Below are positions 31,421-39,599 of a stretch of DNA of 64,000 nucleotides, one piece after another (within the stretch, counting starts at the first letter, position 1; each line of letters starts with the position of its first letter). Source of the DNA: Caenispirillum bisanense (GTDB taxonomy: Bacteria > Pseudomonadota > Alphaproteobacteria > Rhodospirillales > Rhodospirillaceae); NCBI RefSeq assembly GCF_900230255.1, contig NZ_OCNJ01000002.1, positions 310,001 through 374,000 on the forward strand, in the 5' to 3' direction. The notes beneath the pieces are model-generated. The model was not told the DNA's origin and did no database searches. It saw only the letters and a list, made by a program, of their open reading frames with translations. A program made the position numbers and the translations under genes.

Positions 31421-31954
31421 TTACTTCTTGGCGGCGGCGGCCTTCATGCCCTGCTCGATCAGCTCGGCGGCCTGCTTGGCGTCGCCCCAGCCGAGGATCT
31501 TGACCCACTTGCCCTCTTCCAGGTCCTTGTAGTGGGCGAAGAAGTGCTCGATCTGGCGCAGCTCGGTCTGGCGCACGTCGCCGAAGTTCAGCACGTTGTC
31601 GTGGTAGGGGTGCAGCTTGGTGTGCGGCACGCCGAGGATCTTCTCGTCGCGGCCGGCTTCGTCTTCCATGAACAGCACGCCGATCGGGCGGGTGCGCATG
31701 ACCGAGCCGACGGCCACCGGCATGCGGCCGAGCACCATGACGTCCACCGGATCACCGTCGTCGGACAGGGTGTGGGGGATGAAGCCGTAGTTGCACGGGT
31801 AGTGCATGGCGGTGTGCAGGAAGCGGTCCACGTACATGGCGCCCGACTCCTTGTCCACTTCGTACTTCACCGGATCGCTGCGCAGCGGGATCTCGATGAT
31901 GACGTTCACGTCCCACGGAGCGTCCTTACCGACGGGAATCTTGCTGATGTCCAT
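31421..31954 (-). CDS. ppa: Inorganic pyrophosphatase
   Basis: 177 aa from MDISKIPVGKD; an in-frame upstream extension is Arg/Gly-rich and unlikely. Family I motifs: VIIEIPLRSDPVKYEVDKESG, NYGFIPHTLSDDGDPVDVMV (the DxDPxD metal site) and VPHTKLHPYHDN. It hydrolyses pyrophosphate to drive biosynthesis. It is a single-gene unit. Confidence 0.97.
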   Translation of the reverse strand: MDISKIPVGKDAPWDVNVIIEIPLRSDPVKYEVDKESGAMYVDRFLHTAMHYPCNYGFIPHTLSDDGDPVDVMVLGRMPVAVGSVMRTRPIGVLFMEDEAGRDEKILGVPHTKLHPYHDNVLNFGDVRQTELRQIEHFFAHYKDLEEGKWVKILGWGDAKQAAELIEQGMKAAAAKK

Positions 31955-32243
31955 GATGCTTCCTTCCGGCTGGAACTGGCCCCGCCCGTCCTGCTGCGGG
32001 CCGGCGGAGCGCGACGACCGGGCCTCCCTCTCCGAGAGCCCTGAACCCCTGAGGCGCACCCGCCGGCGGCGATGCTGCGGGCGCGAACCAGTCGGCGCCC
32101 TTTATTGCCGGAATCGCGCCCGCCGTAAAGGGGTGGCTCCGGCCACTCCGGCGGGTAGGCAAGGGTGGTAGGGCCTCTCGCCGCTTTTTCGCCGTCGTTC
32201 CATGCGGTAAACAGGGGAGCCTCGCAACCGGGATTGCCCCTTC

Positions 32244-33812
32244 ATGTCGCTGTTCCGCGCCGTCGCCACCGTCGGCGGCTTCACCCTGCTCAGCCGATTC
32301 ACCGGGTTCGCCCGCGACATCCTCATCGCCGGGTTCCTCGGCGCGGGCACGGTGGCCGACGCCTTCTTCGTCGCCTTCAAGTTCCCCAACCTGTTCCGCC
32401 GCCTGTTCGCCGAAGGCGCCATGGCGGCCGCCTTCGTGCCGCTCTATTCGACGACCCTGGAGCAGGAGGGCGAGGCCGAGGCCCATTCCTTCGCGCGGCG
32501 CGCCTTCACGGTGCTCGGCCTCGTGCTGGCGCTGTTCGTCGGCGTCATGGAGCTGGCCATGCCGCTCGCCATCTACGTCTTCGCCCCCGGCTTCGAGGCG
32601 GTGCCCGGCAAGCTGGAGCTGGCGGAGGAGCTGACGCGCATCACCTTCCCCTACCTGCTGCTGGTGTCGCTGTGTGCGCTGCTGTCCGGCGTGCTCAATT
32701 CCCTTGGGCGGTTCGCGGCGGCGGCGGCGACGCCGGTGCTGCTGAACCTGTGCATGATGGCCGGCATCGTCGGCCTGACCGCCTTCACCGAGACGCCGGG
32801 CCACGCGCTCGCGATCTCGGTCACGGTGGCCGGCGCGGTGCAGCTGGCGTGGCTGTGGGTCGCCTGCCGCAAGGCCGGGGTGCGCATCTTCTTCGTGCGC
32901 CCGACCATCACCCCGCGCATCAAGCTGCTGGTCAAGCGCATCCTGCCCGTCGCCTTCGGTGCCGGGCTCTACCAGATCAGCCTGCTGATCGACACCATCC
33001 TGGCCTCGCTGGTGAGCGACGGGGCGGTGTCGTACCTCTATTACGCCGACCGGGTGAACCAGCTGCCGCTGGGCGTGGTCGGCGTCGCCATGGGCACGGC
33101 GCTGCTGCCGCTGCTGTCGCGCCAGATCGCCGCCGGCAGCCTGGAGGCGGCGAGCTACAACCAGAACCGGGGCATCGAGGTGTCGCTGCTGCTCGCCCTG
33201 CCGGCCATGACGGGCCTCATCGTCATCGCCGAGCCGATCGTCGTGGCCCTGTTCCAGCGCGGCGCCTTCGGCATCGTCGAGGCCGAGGCGACGGCGGCGG
33301 CGCTGGCCGCCTTCGCCGTCGGCATGCCGGCCTACATCCTGGTGAAGGTGCTGACGCCGGGCTTCTTCGCCCGCCACGACACCAAGACGCCGGTGTGGTG
33401 CGCCGGTGCCGCCATGGTGGTCAACGTCGTGCTGAACCTGATCCTCATGCAAGTGATGGGACACGTCGGCATCGCGCTGGCGACCGGCATCGCCGCCTGG
33501 GTCAACGCCGTGGCGCTGGCGGTGATCCTGGCGCGGCGCGACCACCTGCGGCTCGACGCCCGCGCCCGCAGCCGCCTGCCGCGCATCGTGGTGGCGAGCG
33601 CGGTCATGGGCGGCGCCCTCTATGCGGCGCGGACCTGGCTGCTGCCGGGCCTGCCGACGGGCGGCGGGTGGATCGGCGAGCTGGGGGCGGTCGGCATCCT
33701 GGTGACGCTGCTGCTCATCGGCGCCGGCACCTATGCGGCGGCGGCCTTCGCCCTGCGGGCGACCTCCGTCGCCGACTTCAAGGCCATGCTGCGGCCCCGC
33801 CGGGCGACCTGA
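32244..33812 (+). CDS. murJ: Lipid II flippase MurJ
   Basis: 522 aa with about 14 membrane helices. It starts MSLFRAVATVGGFTLLSRFTGFARDILIA and has FKFPNLFRRLFAEGAMAAAFVPLY, the MurJ/MviN signature. The conserved arginines of the central cavity (R in SRFTGFARD and in RRLFAEG) are there. It moves the peptidoglycan precursor across the inner membrane. The preceding 289 bp has no gene. Confidence 0.96.
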   Translation: MSLFRAVATVGGFTLLSRFTGFARDILIAGFLGAGTVADAFFVAFKFPNLFRRLFAEGAMAAAFVPLYSTTLEQEGEAEAHSFARRAFTVLGLVLALFVGVMELAMPLAIYVFAPGFEAVPGKLELAEELTRITFPYLLLVSLCALLSGVLNSLGRFAAAAATPVLLNLCMMAGIVGLTAFTETPGHALAISVTVAGAVQLAWLWVACRKAGVRIFFVRPTITPRIKLLVKRILPVAFGAGLYQISLLIDTILASLVSDGAVSYLYYADRVNQLPLGVVGVAMGTALLPLLSRQIAAGSLEAASYNQNRGIEVSLLLALPAMTGLIVIAEPIVVALFQRGAFGIVEAEATAAALAAFAVGMPAYILVKVLTPGFFARHDTKTPVWCAGAAMVVNVVLNLILMQVMGHVGIALATGIAAWVNAVALAVILARRDHLRLDARARSRLPRIVVASAVMGGALYAARTWLLPGLPTGGGWIGELGAVGILVTLLLIGAGTYAAAAFALRATSVADFKAMLRPRRAT

Positions 33813-33820
33813 GCCGCCGC

Positions 33821-34132
33821 CTACTGCGCGATGCGCGGGCCGGGCTGGCCGGCAATGCGCGGAGCGGGCGCGGGCGCCGCCTGCCCGGCGATGCGCGGCG
33901 CCGGGGCGCCGGCGGTCGCCGGCACGGCGGCAGGCGCGGCCGCTGCACAGGGCGCGGCAGCCGCACAAGGCGCCGCGGCGGCGCAGGGGGCGGCGCCGGC
34001 GCTCTGGCCGGCGGCGGAGGCGGCGGGACGACCGTCGAAGCCGCGGTGGGCGGCGTGGTCGGCCGCCACGGCGGCGGCGCCGGCGACGAAGACAGTGCCG
34101 AACAGCAGGGCGTTGCGCCGGGTCTTGTTCAT
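33821..34132 (-). CDS. Secreted Ala/Pro-rich peptide with regular Cys repeats
   Basis: 103 aa. A Sec signal (RNALLFGTVFVAGAAAVAADH) is followed by three CAAAAP repeats with cysteines at 50, 56 and 62, then APRIAGQ repeats at the C-terminus (PRIAGQ twice, PRIAQ once). The Cys repeats come from an 18-bp tandem DNA repeat around 33937-33990. It starts 7 bases after the YeeE stop, so it is the third gene of the sulfur operon. I do not recognise the family. A periplasmic thiol or sulfur carrier role is only inference. Confidence 0.6.
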   Translation of the reverse strand: MNKTRRNALLFGTVFVAGAAAVAADHAAHRGFDGRPAASAAGQSAGAAPCAAAAPCAAAAPCAAAAPAAVPATAGAPAPRIAGQAAPAPAPRIAGQPGPRIAQ

Positions 34133-34139
34133 GGGGTCC

Positions 34140-35354
34140 TCACTTGCCGTCGAGGCCGAAGGCCGGCCGCAGCCGGATGCCGAGCAGGCTGCCGCCGAAG
34201 GCCGCCGCGAACCACAGCCAGCCGTGCAGGCTGCCCGAGGCGATGCCCGAGAACAGGGCGCCGATGTTGCAGCCGAACGACAGCCGCGCGCCGTAGCCCA
34301 TGAGCAGCCCGCCGACGACGGCGGCGGCGAGGCTCTTCCACGGCAGGTCCACCTTGGGGGCGAACTTGCCGGCCAGGGCGGCGGACAGGGCGGCGCCGAG
34401 CAGGATGCCGAAGTTCATCACCGAGGTGACGTCGGCGAGCACGCTGTCGCCCAGCGCCGCGGCCGGTCCCGGCCACTGCCAGAAGGCCCAGGTCTCGACC
34501 GGCACGCCCACCGCCTGGGCGGTCTTGGCGCCCCACAGGCCGAAGGCGAAGGTGACCGACCACGGATGGCCGGCGGTGACCAGCGTTGCGATATTGAGCG
34601 CCGCGAGGCCCATGCCGCCGGCCAGCAGCGGCCACGGCCCGCGCAGCAGGCGGGCGAGGCCGCGGCGCGGCGCCGGCGCGACGGTTTCGAGCGACCCGTG
34701 GCGGCGCTTTTCCAGCCACACGGTCAGCAGGGCGACGGCGGCGAGGCCGGCCAGCGTCACCGCCAGCCCGCCGGGCACGCCGAGGCTGGCGCCGAGGGAC
34801 ACGGGCGGCAGCGACGGCTGTTCCAGCCACCACGGCAGGTGCCACGAGCCGACGACGGCGCCGACGATGAAGAAGGCGAGCGTCACCAGCATGCGGCTCG
34901 ACCCGCCGCCGACGGTGAACAGGGTGCCCGAGCCGCAGCCGCCGCCGAGCTGCATGCCGAGGCCGAACAGCGCCGCGCCCACCAGCACCGACACGCCGAC
35001 GGGCGCGGTGGCGCCCACCAGCGGCTGCCCGAACACCGACCCGGCGGCGAGCAGCGGCATGAAGACCACGGCGGTGACGCCGATCATGAGCATCTGCGCC
35101 CGCATGGCGCGGCCGCGGCCCTCCACCACCAGGCGCCGCCAGCCGCCGGTGAAGCCGAAGGCGGCGTGGTAGAGGGTGGCGCCGAGGCCGCCGCCGATGA
35201 CGAACAGCAGCGCCTGGCGGGCGTCGATGGCCTGCCAGATGGCGAGCGCGCCGAGCACCAGGGCGGCGCCGGCGAACAGCGCCGGGCCGTGGTCCAGGTC
35301 GACGGCGCGCCAGCCGCCGCTCCGCGGCAGGGTGGAGGCTTCGCTGCGGCTCAT
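34140..35354 (-). CDS. YeeE/YedE-type sulfur (thiosulfate) transporter
   Basis: 404 aa, about 10 membrane helices. The two halves carry the conserved cysteines seen in YeeE/TsuA thiosulfate permeases: GMQLGGGCGSGTLFTVGGGSS near the middle and LSFGCNIGALFSGIASGSLHG near the end. In this family Cys residues relay thiosulfate through the membrane. It lies 23 bases downstream of a periplasmic rhodanese, which fits delivery of sulfane sulfur or thiosulfate to the cytoplasm. Confidence 0.87.
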   Translation of the reverse strand: MSRSEASTLPRSGGWRAVDLDHGPALFAGAALVLGALAIWQAIDARQALLFVIGGGLGATLYHAAFGFTGGWRRLVVEGRGRAMRAQMLMIGVTAVVFMPLLAAGSVFGQPLVGATAPVGVSVLVGAALFGLGMQLGGGCGSGTLFTVGGGSSRMLVTLAFFIVGAVVGSWHLPWWLEQPSLPPVSLGASLGVPGGLAVTLAGLAAVALLTVWLEKRRHGSLETVAPAPRRGLARLLRGPWPLLAGGMGLAALNIATLVTAGHPWSVTFAFGLWGAKTAQAVGVPVETWAFWQWPGPAAALGDSVLADVTSVMNFGILLGAALSAALAGKFAPKVDLPWKSLAAAVVGGLLMGYGARLSFGCNIGALFSGIASGSLHGWLWFAAAFGGSLLGIRLRPAFGLDGK

Positions 35355-35377
35355 GATCGGGGTGTCTCCGTCGGGCC

Positions 35378-36316
35378 TCAGTTGGCGGCGGCCGGGGTGG
35401 CGCCGTAGACGACCATGGGGTTGGCGGCGTCCTTGGTCCATTCGGCCAGCGAGCCGTCGTACATGCTGACGTTCTGCTTGCCGGCGACCTCGCTCAGGCC
35501 GAACCACGCCACCGACGCCCAGTGGCCGGTGTTGCAGAAGGCGATCTGCGGCGCGTCCTTGGCGATACCCACCTGCTCCAGCAGGGTGTCGATGGCGGCC
35601 TTGTCGGCGAACTTGCCCGACTTGCCGTCGTAGAACAGGTCGTTGGCGATGTTGGCGGCGCCCGGAATGGTGCCCGGCGCCTTGGCGACCGGCGCCGTCT
35701 GCTGGCCCAGGTACTGGGCGGTCGGACGGGCGTCGACCAGCTCCACCGGGCTGTCCATGGCGGCCTTCACGTCGGCGGCGGAGGCCAGCAGCTGCGGGCG
35801 GAACTCGGCCTTGAAGGCGGCGGCGGCCGGGCTCACGGCGTCGGTGGAGACGGGCTTGCCGGCGGCGGTCCAGCCCTTGTGGCCGCCTTCCAGGATCGAC
35901 ACCTCGTCGTGGCCCAGCACCTTGAAGGTCCAGTAGACGCGGGTGGCGCTGCCGAAGTCGGTGGCGGTCTCGCCCGCAGGCACGATGACGACGTGGGTGT
36001 CGGGGTCGATGCCGAGCGCGCCGATCTTCTGCTCCAGCGTCTCGACCGCCGGCAGCATGCCCGGCGTGCCGTTCACCTCGGCGCGCCAGCCGTAGGTGGC
36101 GTAGGGCGCGGCGACGGCGCCCGGCACATGGCCGGCGGCGTAGAGGTCGGCGGCGTCCTTGGGCGTGTCGCGGATGTCGAGCACCACCAGGCGCTCGTTG
36201 CCCAGATGCTGGTCGAGCCACGCGGCGTCGACCAGCGGGCGGTCGGTGAGTCCGGCCGCCTGGGCGGACCCGACGGCGGCGAGGGAGGCGGCGGCAACGA
36301 GAATGAGCGTGCGCAT
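35378..36316 (-). CDS. Periplasmic two-domain rhodanese (sulfurtransferase)
   Basis: 312 aa with a clear signal peptide (TLILVAAASLAAVGSAQAAG). Domain 1 lacks an active Cys (HVVIVPAGETATD), while domain 2 has the catalytic loop FCNTGHWAS with the persulfide Cys. This is the usual arrangement of TST-like enzymes. VVLDIRDTPKDAADLYAAGHVPGA and VELVDARPTAQYLGQ are typical rhodanese helices. It is the first gene of the operon rhodanese-YeeE-Cys peptide. Confidence 0.92.
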   Translation of the reverse strand: MRTLILVAAASLAAVGSAQAAGLTDRPLVDAAWLDQHLGNERLVVLDIRDTPKDAADLYAAGHVPGAVAAPYATYGWRAEVNGTPGMLPAVETLEQKIGALGIDPDTHVVIVPAGETATDFGSATRVYWTFKVLGHDEVSILEGGHKGWTAAGKPVSTDAVSPAAAAFKAEFRPQLLASAADVKAAMDSPVELVDARPTAQYLGQQTAPVAKAPGTIPGAANIANDLFYDGKSGKFADKAAIDTLLEQVGIAKDAPQIAFCNTGHWASVAWFGLSEVAGKQNVSMYDGSLAEWTKDAANPMVVYGATPAAAN

Positions 36317-36330
36317 GGCTGGTGTCTCCG

Positions 36331-36344
36331 TTCCAAACGTGGAA
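36331..36344. promoter_or_regulatory. Small inverted repeat in the rhodanese leader
   Basis: TTCCA and TGGAA flank AACG, 15 bases before the rhodanese ATG. It may be an operator for a sulfur-responsive repressor. It is short, so chance is possible. Confidence 0.3.
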
Positions 36345-36346
36345 TG

Positions 36347-36377
36347 GATCTAATTACGACACGAGCCGATGTCAAAT
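36347..36377 (-). promoter_or_regulatory. Candidate promoter of the rhodanese-YeeE operon
   Basis: On the minus strand a perfect TTGACA -35 (36377-36372) lies in an unusually AT-rich stretch (36345-36395). The -10 could be TAGATC with a 19-base spacer or TAATTA with 15. It is placed 31-61 bases before the gene. Confidence 0.45.
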
Positions 36378-36395
36378 CACATAAAATAACATAAT

Positions 36396-37055
36396 TTAGC
36401 CGTGCAATCCGACCAGCCGCCGCACCTCGGCCAGCTTGGCCTCCAGGTCCATGGGCCGGTGCGACAGCACCTCCACCGCGCGGTCCTCCGGCAGGTCGGC
36501 GGGACCGGCGGCCAGCACCGAGTCGCGGGCGCGCAGCAGGTCGGCGATCTCGGCGCGGTAGAGGGTGACGAGCGCCGTGATCCAGCGGTTCACCGGCCAC
36601 GACGGATGCGCGAGGTCGATGGCGAAGCGGGGCAGGGCGGCGATCAGGGCCTCGGCCGGCACCAGCGTCTCGTCGGTCACCCAGCGGTTGGTGGTGAACA
36701 GGGCCGTCGGGCGGCCGTGGGCGTCCATGGAGACGGCGATGACGTGCGCCGTCGGGCGGTCGGTCGGGTTTCCGGGATGGTCGAGCGGCGCCGCGCCCGC
36801 CAGCCCCTCGCGCCGGAAGAAGCAGTGGAAGTGGCCGAAGTCCGCCTGCCGCGCCGGCGACGGCGGATGGGCGTGGAAGTACATCTGGCCGTGGGTCTCC
36901 GGGTCGATGACGTCGCCGGGCGGGTAGTGGTCCAGTTGCACGAAGTCGCGCCCGCCGATGGCCTCCAGCACCAGACTGCTGCCGCCCTTGGCCAGCACGC
37001 GCATGCAGTCCACCACTTCGGCGGCGGCGTCGGCAAGCTCTTCGGCGTCGATCAT
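36396..37055 (-). CDS. Conserved hypothetical with His-rich motif
   Basis: 219 aa, soluble. The recognisable core is LDHYPPGDVIDPETHGQMYFHAHPP followed by FGHFHCFFRREGL, with five His in about 30 residues, suggestive of metal binding. VSMDAHGRPTALFTTNRWVTDE and a C-terminal helix (LEAKLAEVRRLVGL) follow. It resembles a DUF family I cannot name securely (perhaps DUF6969). It lies upstream of the sulfur operon on the same strand, but an AT-rich promoter region separates them. Confidence 0.6.
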   Translation of the reverse strand: MIDAEELADAAAEVVDCMRVLAKGGSSLVLEAIGGRDFVQLDHYPPGDVIDPETHGQMYFHAHPPSPARQADFGHFHCFFRREGLAGAAPLDHPGNPTDRPTAHVIAVSMDAHGRPTALFTTNRWVTDETLVPAEALIAALPRFAIDLAHPSWPVNRWITALVTLYRAEIADLLRARDSVLAAGPADLPEDRAVEVLSHRPMDLEAKLAEVRRLVGLHG

Positions 37056-37135
37056 CGGTCACTCCTGGCGGGACGGCGGCGGGGCCTCTACCTTAGGGAC
37101 CAACGCCCGCCGCCGACAGCCCCGCCGGAAGACCC

Positions 37136-37993
37136 ATGCCCTTCGCCGTCGATCTCTCCAACCCGCTCGTGTTCGACCTGTTCGGGTCGCTGCTGCTGCT
37201 CGTGCTGCTGCTGGTGGCGCGCCTTTTGGCGGTGCGCCTCGTCCGCCGCCGGGCGGAGGTGCCGGCGCATGTGCAGCGGCGGTGGATCGCCAACGTGAAG
37301 AACCTGGTGCTGTTCGTGCTGGTGGTGGGGCTGGTGCTCATCTGGGCGCCGCAGCTGCGCACGCTGGCCCTGTCGCTGACGGCCGTGGCGGTCGCCATCG
37401 TGGTGGCGACCAAGGAGCTGATCCTGTGCATCTCCGGCTCGGTCATGCGGGCGTCGTCGCGGGCCTTCTCGGTCGGCGACTGGATCGAGGTGGCGGGCCT
37501 GCGCGGCGAGGTCACCGACCACAGCCTGTTCGTCACCACCCTGCAGGAGTTGGGCGGCGGCGGCCAGGGCTGGCACTACACCGGGCGCACGGTGGTGGTG
37601 CCGAACTCGCTGTTCCTGTCGGCGCCCATCCGCAACCACAACCTCTTGCGCAGCTTCACCTTCCACACCTTCGCCATGACGGTGGAGCCGCACCTCAACC
37701 TGTTCCGCCACGAGGCGCGCATCCGGTCGGTGGTGGAGCGCCACGTCGCCCCCTTCCGCGACGAGGCGCGGCGGGCCAACGCCCAGATCGAGCGGCGCAG
37801 CGGCGTCGACCTCAACGAGGCGGAACCGGCGGTCACCTTCGGCACGACGGACATGGGCCGCTACCGCGCCACCGTCACCCTGTTCGTGCCGACGGCGCAG
37901 GCCGAGGCGCTGGAGCACGCCATCGTGCAGGAGGTCATGGCCGAACTGCACGACCTCGCGCAGGCGGAAAAGCGCCAGGGGGCGGCGGCATGA
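37136..37993 (+). CDS. MscS-type mechanosensitive channel
   Basis: 285 aa. Three membrane helices end at about residue 100. The pore/beta-domain boundary reads ELILCISGSVMRASSRAFSVGDWIEVAGLRGEVTDHSLF, and TVVVPNSLFLSAPIRNHN is the beta-domain signature. Such channels open under hypo-osmotic tension. A small membrane gene overlaps its stop. Confidence 0.9.
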   Translation: MPFAVDLSNPLVFDLFGSLLLLVLLLVARLLAVRLVRRRAEVPAHVQRRWIANVKNLVLFVLVVGLVLIWAPQLRTLALSLTAVAVAIVVATKELILCISGSVMRASSRAFSVGDWIEVAGLRGEVTDHSLFVTTLQELGGGGQGWHYTGRTVVVPNSLFLSAPIRNHNLLRSFTFHTFAMTVEPHLNLFRHEARIRSVVERHVAPFRDEARRANAQIERRSGVDLNEAEPAVTFGTTDMGRYRATVTLFVPTAQAEALEHAIVQEVMAELHDLAQAEKRQGAAA

Positions 37994-38250
37994 GCCTCGG
38001 CCTCTTCCTCACGCTGACCGAAGCCTGCGCCGCGCTCGCGGCCCTGGTGGCGGCCTGGCTGTGGTACCTGGCCGGGGCGCGGCCGCAGCGGCGGGTGTCG
38101 CGCGACGAGGAGCTGGACGCGCTCGACTTCAACCGGCTGGTGGTCGGCATCAACCGCAGCAACCTGCTCAACCGCCGCGCCGCGCTGGCGACGGCGGCGT
38201 CCTCCGCCCTGGTGGCTCTGCGCTTCGCCGTCGGCCTGTTCGCCGGGTAG
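37990..38250 (+). CDS. Small membrane protein coupled to the MscS gene
   Basis: 86 aa. The ATG overlaps the MscS stop as ATGA. Two hydrophobic stretches (LTLTEACAALAALVAAWLWYLAG and AATAASSALVALRFAVGLFAG) flank a charged loop with DEELDALDFNRLVVGINRSNLLNRRAA. No family recognised; it might be an accessory subunit of the channel by position only. Confidence 0.6.
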   Translation: MSLGLFLTLTEACAALAALVAAWLWYLAGARPQRRVSRDEELDALDFNRLVVGINRSNLLNRRAALATAASSALVALRFAVGLFAG

Positions 38251-38280
38251 GGGGGGCAGTGGCCCCTCCCGCCGCGCCCC

Positions 38281-38718
38281 TCAGCGGGCGTTGGTGATGT
38301 AGTCCCGCATGTGCTCCGCCTCGTCGCGGATCTCGTCGATGCGGTGCTTCACCACGTCGCCGATGGACACGAGCCCGGCCAGCAGGCCGTCGCCGTCGGC
38401 CACGGGGATGTGGCGGATGCGCCGTTCGCTCATCAGGTTCATCACCGCCGTCACGTGGTCTTCCGGGCCGCAGGTGACGACCTGGCGGGTCATCACCTCG
38501 GTCACCGGATTGTCCATGATGCCGACGCCCTTGTCGGCGAGCGCGCGGATGATGCCGCGGTCGGACACGATGCCGTCGATGCGGCGCTCGGCGTCCGACA
38601 CCACCAGGGCGGAAATGCCGAGTTCGCGCATGGTCATGACGGCGTCGCGCACGGTGGCCGAACTGCGGGTCGTGGCGACGGTGGTGCCCTTCGCCTCGAG
38701 GATGGAGCGGATGAGCAT
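38281..38718 (-). CDS. CBS-pair domain protein
   Basis: 145 aa from the ATG at 38718. Two CBS motifs: TTRSSATVRDAVMTMRELGISALVV with RRIDGIVSDRGIIRAL, and TCGPEDHVTAVMNLMSERRIRHIPV with LAGLVSIGDVVKHRI. The tail DEAEHMRDYITN is typical of stand-alone alphaproteobacterial CBS proteins. CBS pairs bind adenosine nucleotides and regulate partners; no partner is evident. Confidence 0.92.
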   Translation of the reverse strand: MLIRSILEAKGTTVATTRSSATVRDAVMTMRELGISALVVSDAERRIDGIVSDRGIIRALADKGVGIMDNPVTEVMTRQVVTCGPEDHVTAVMNLMSERRIRHIPVADGDGLLAGLVSIGDVVKHRIDEIRDEAEHMRDYITNAR

Positions 38719-38811
38719 GGGTGGCGCCTCCTCCGGTGGGGGCGGCTCGTGACGGCCGCATCCCAAGGAGATTGGGGTTGAAGGGCGGGCCATGCCAGAG
38801 CATGATCGTCG

Positions 38812-38826
38812 GGAATTCGGAATTCC
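38812..38826. promoter_or_regulatory. Palindromic operator candidate for the GntR regulator
   Basis: GGAATTC-G-GAATTCC is a perfect 7-bp inverted repeat, and the nested CGGAATTCCG (38818-38827) is fully palindromic. It is 24 bases before the GntR start. GntR/FCD proteins usually bind their own promoter at short palindromes. Confidence 0.55.
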
Positions 38827-38850
38827 GTATGCAGACGGAGGTGCCGCCCC

Positions 38851-39534
38851 ATGATGGACCCGCTGCCCGGCCAGCCGAGCCTCATCGACCAGGTCTACGA
38901 CCGGCTGGTGGACGCCATCATCGCCGGGCGCCTGCCCGCCGGCGAGCGCATCCGCCAGAACGAGCTGGCCGACCGCCTCGGCGTCTCGCGCCAGCCGGTC
39001 AGCCACGCCCTGCAGGTGCTGAAGCGCCAGGGGCTGGTGGAGGAAACCGGGCGCCGCGGCCTGGTGGTGGCGCCGCTGCGGCCCTCGCGCATCCGCGACA
39101 TCTATCAGGTCCGCACCGCCCTCGACGCCCTGGCCGCCCGGCTGGCGGCGGAGCGGGTGGCGGCGGGCGCGGCGCCGGCCGCCGATCGCGCCGCCCTGGA
39201 GGCGTCGGTCGCGGCCGGTGCCGCCCTCGACGACGGCGCCGACCGCCTCGCCCTGGTGGCGGCGGACGTCGCCTTCCACACCGCCGTCTACCGGCTGGCG
39301 GGCAATACCGCCATCGAGGAGACGGTGGCGGCGCAATGGCTGCACCTCAAGCGGTCCATGGCGCTGGTGCTGGCGCACCCGGAGGAACGGCCGGTGGTGT
39401 GGCGCGAGCACGCCGCCATCGCCGCCGCAATCCTGCGCGGCGACGCCCCGGCGGCGGCCGAGGCCGCGCAATCCCATACCGGCCGGGCGGCGGCGGAGAC
39501 CGTGCGCCGGCTCACCCGGCCGCAGGCGGCATAA
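38851..39534 (+). CDS. GntR-family regulator, FCD subgroup
   Basis: 227 aa. The winged helix is DQVYDRLVDAIIAGRLPAGERIRQNELADRLGVSRQPVSHALQVLKRQGLVEE. A helical FCD ligand domain follows (IYQVRTALDALAARLAA, ADVAFHTAVYRLAGN, WREHAAIAAAILRGD) with His residues that bind a metal and an organic acid in relatives. It leads the dioxygenase and oxidoreductase genes and probably represses them. Confidence 0.92.
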   Translation: MMDPLPGQPSLIDQVYDRLVDAIIAGRLPAGERIRQNELADRLGVSRQPVSHALQVLKRQGLVEETGRRGLVVAPLRPSRIRDIYQVRTALDALAARLAAERVAAGAAPAADRAALEASVAAGAALDDGADRLALVAADVAFHTAVYRLAGNTAIEETVAAQWLHLKRSMALVLAHPEERPVVWREHAAIAAAILRGDAPAAAEAAQSHTGRAAAETVRRLTRPQAA

Positions 39535-39599
39535 GCAAGACCAACGATGCCTGCGGCCGCTTCGCCTCCGCAACGGAGCCTAGAACGGGAGATACGTCC

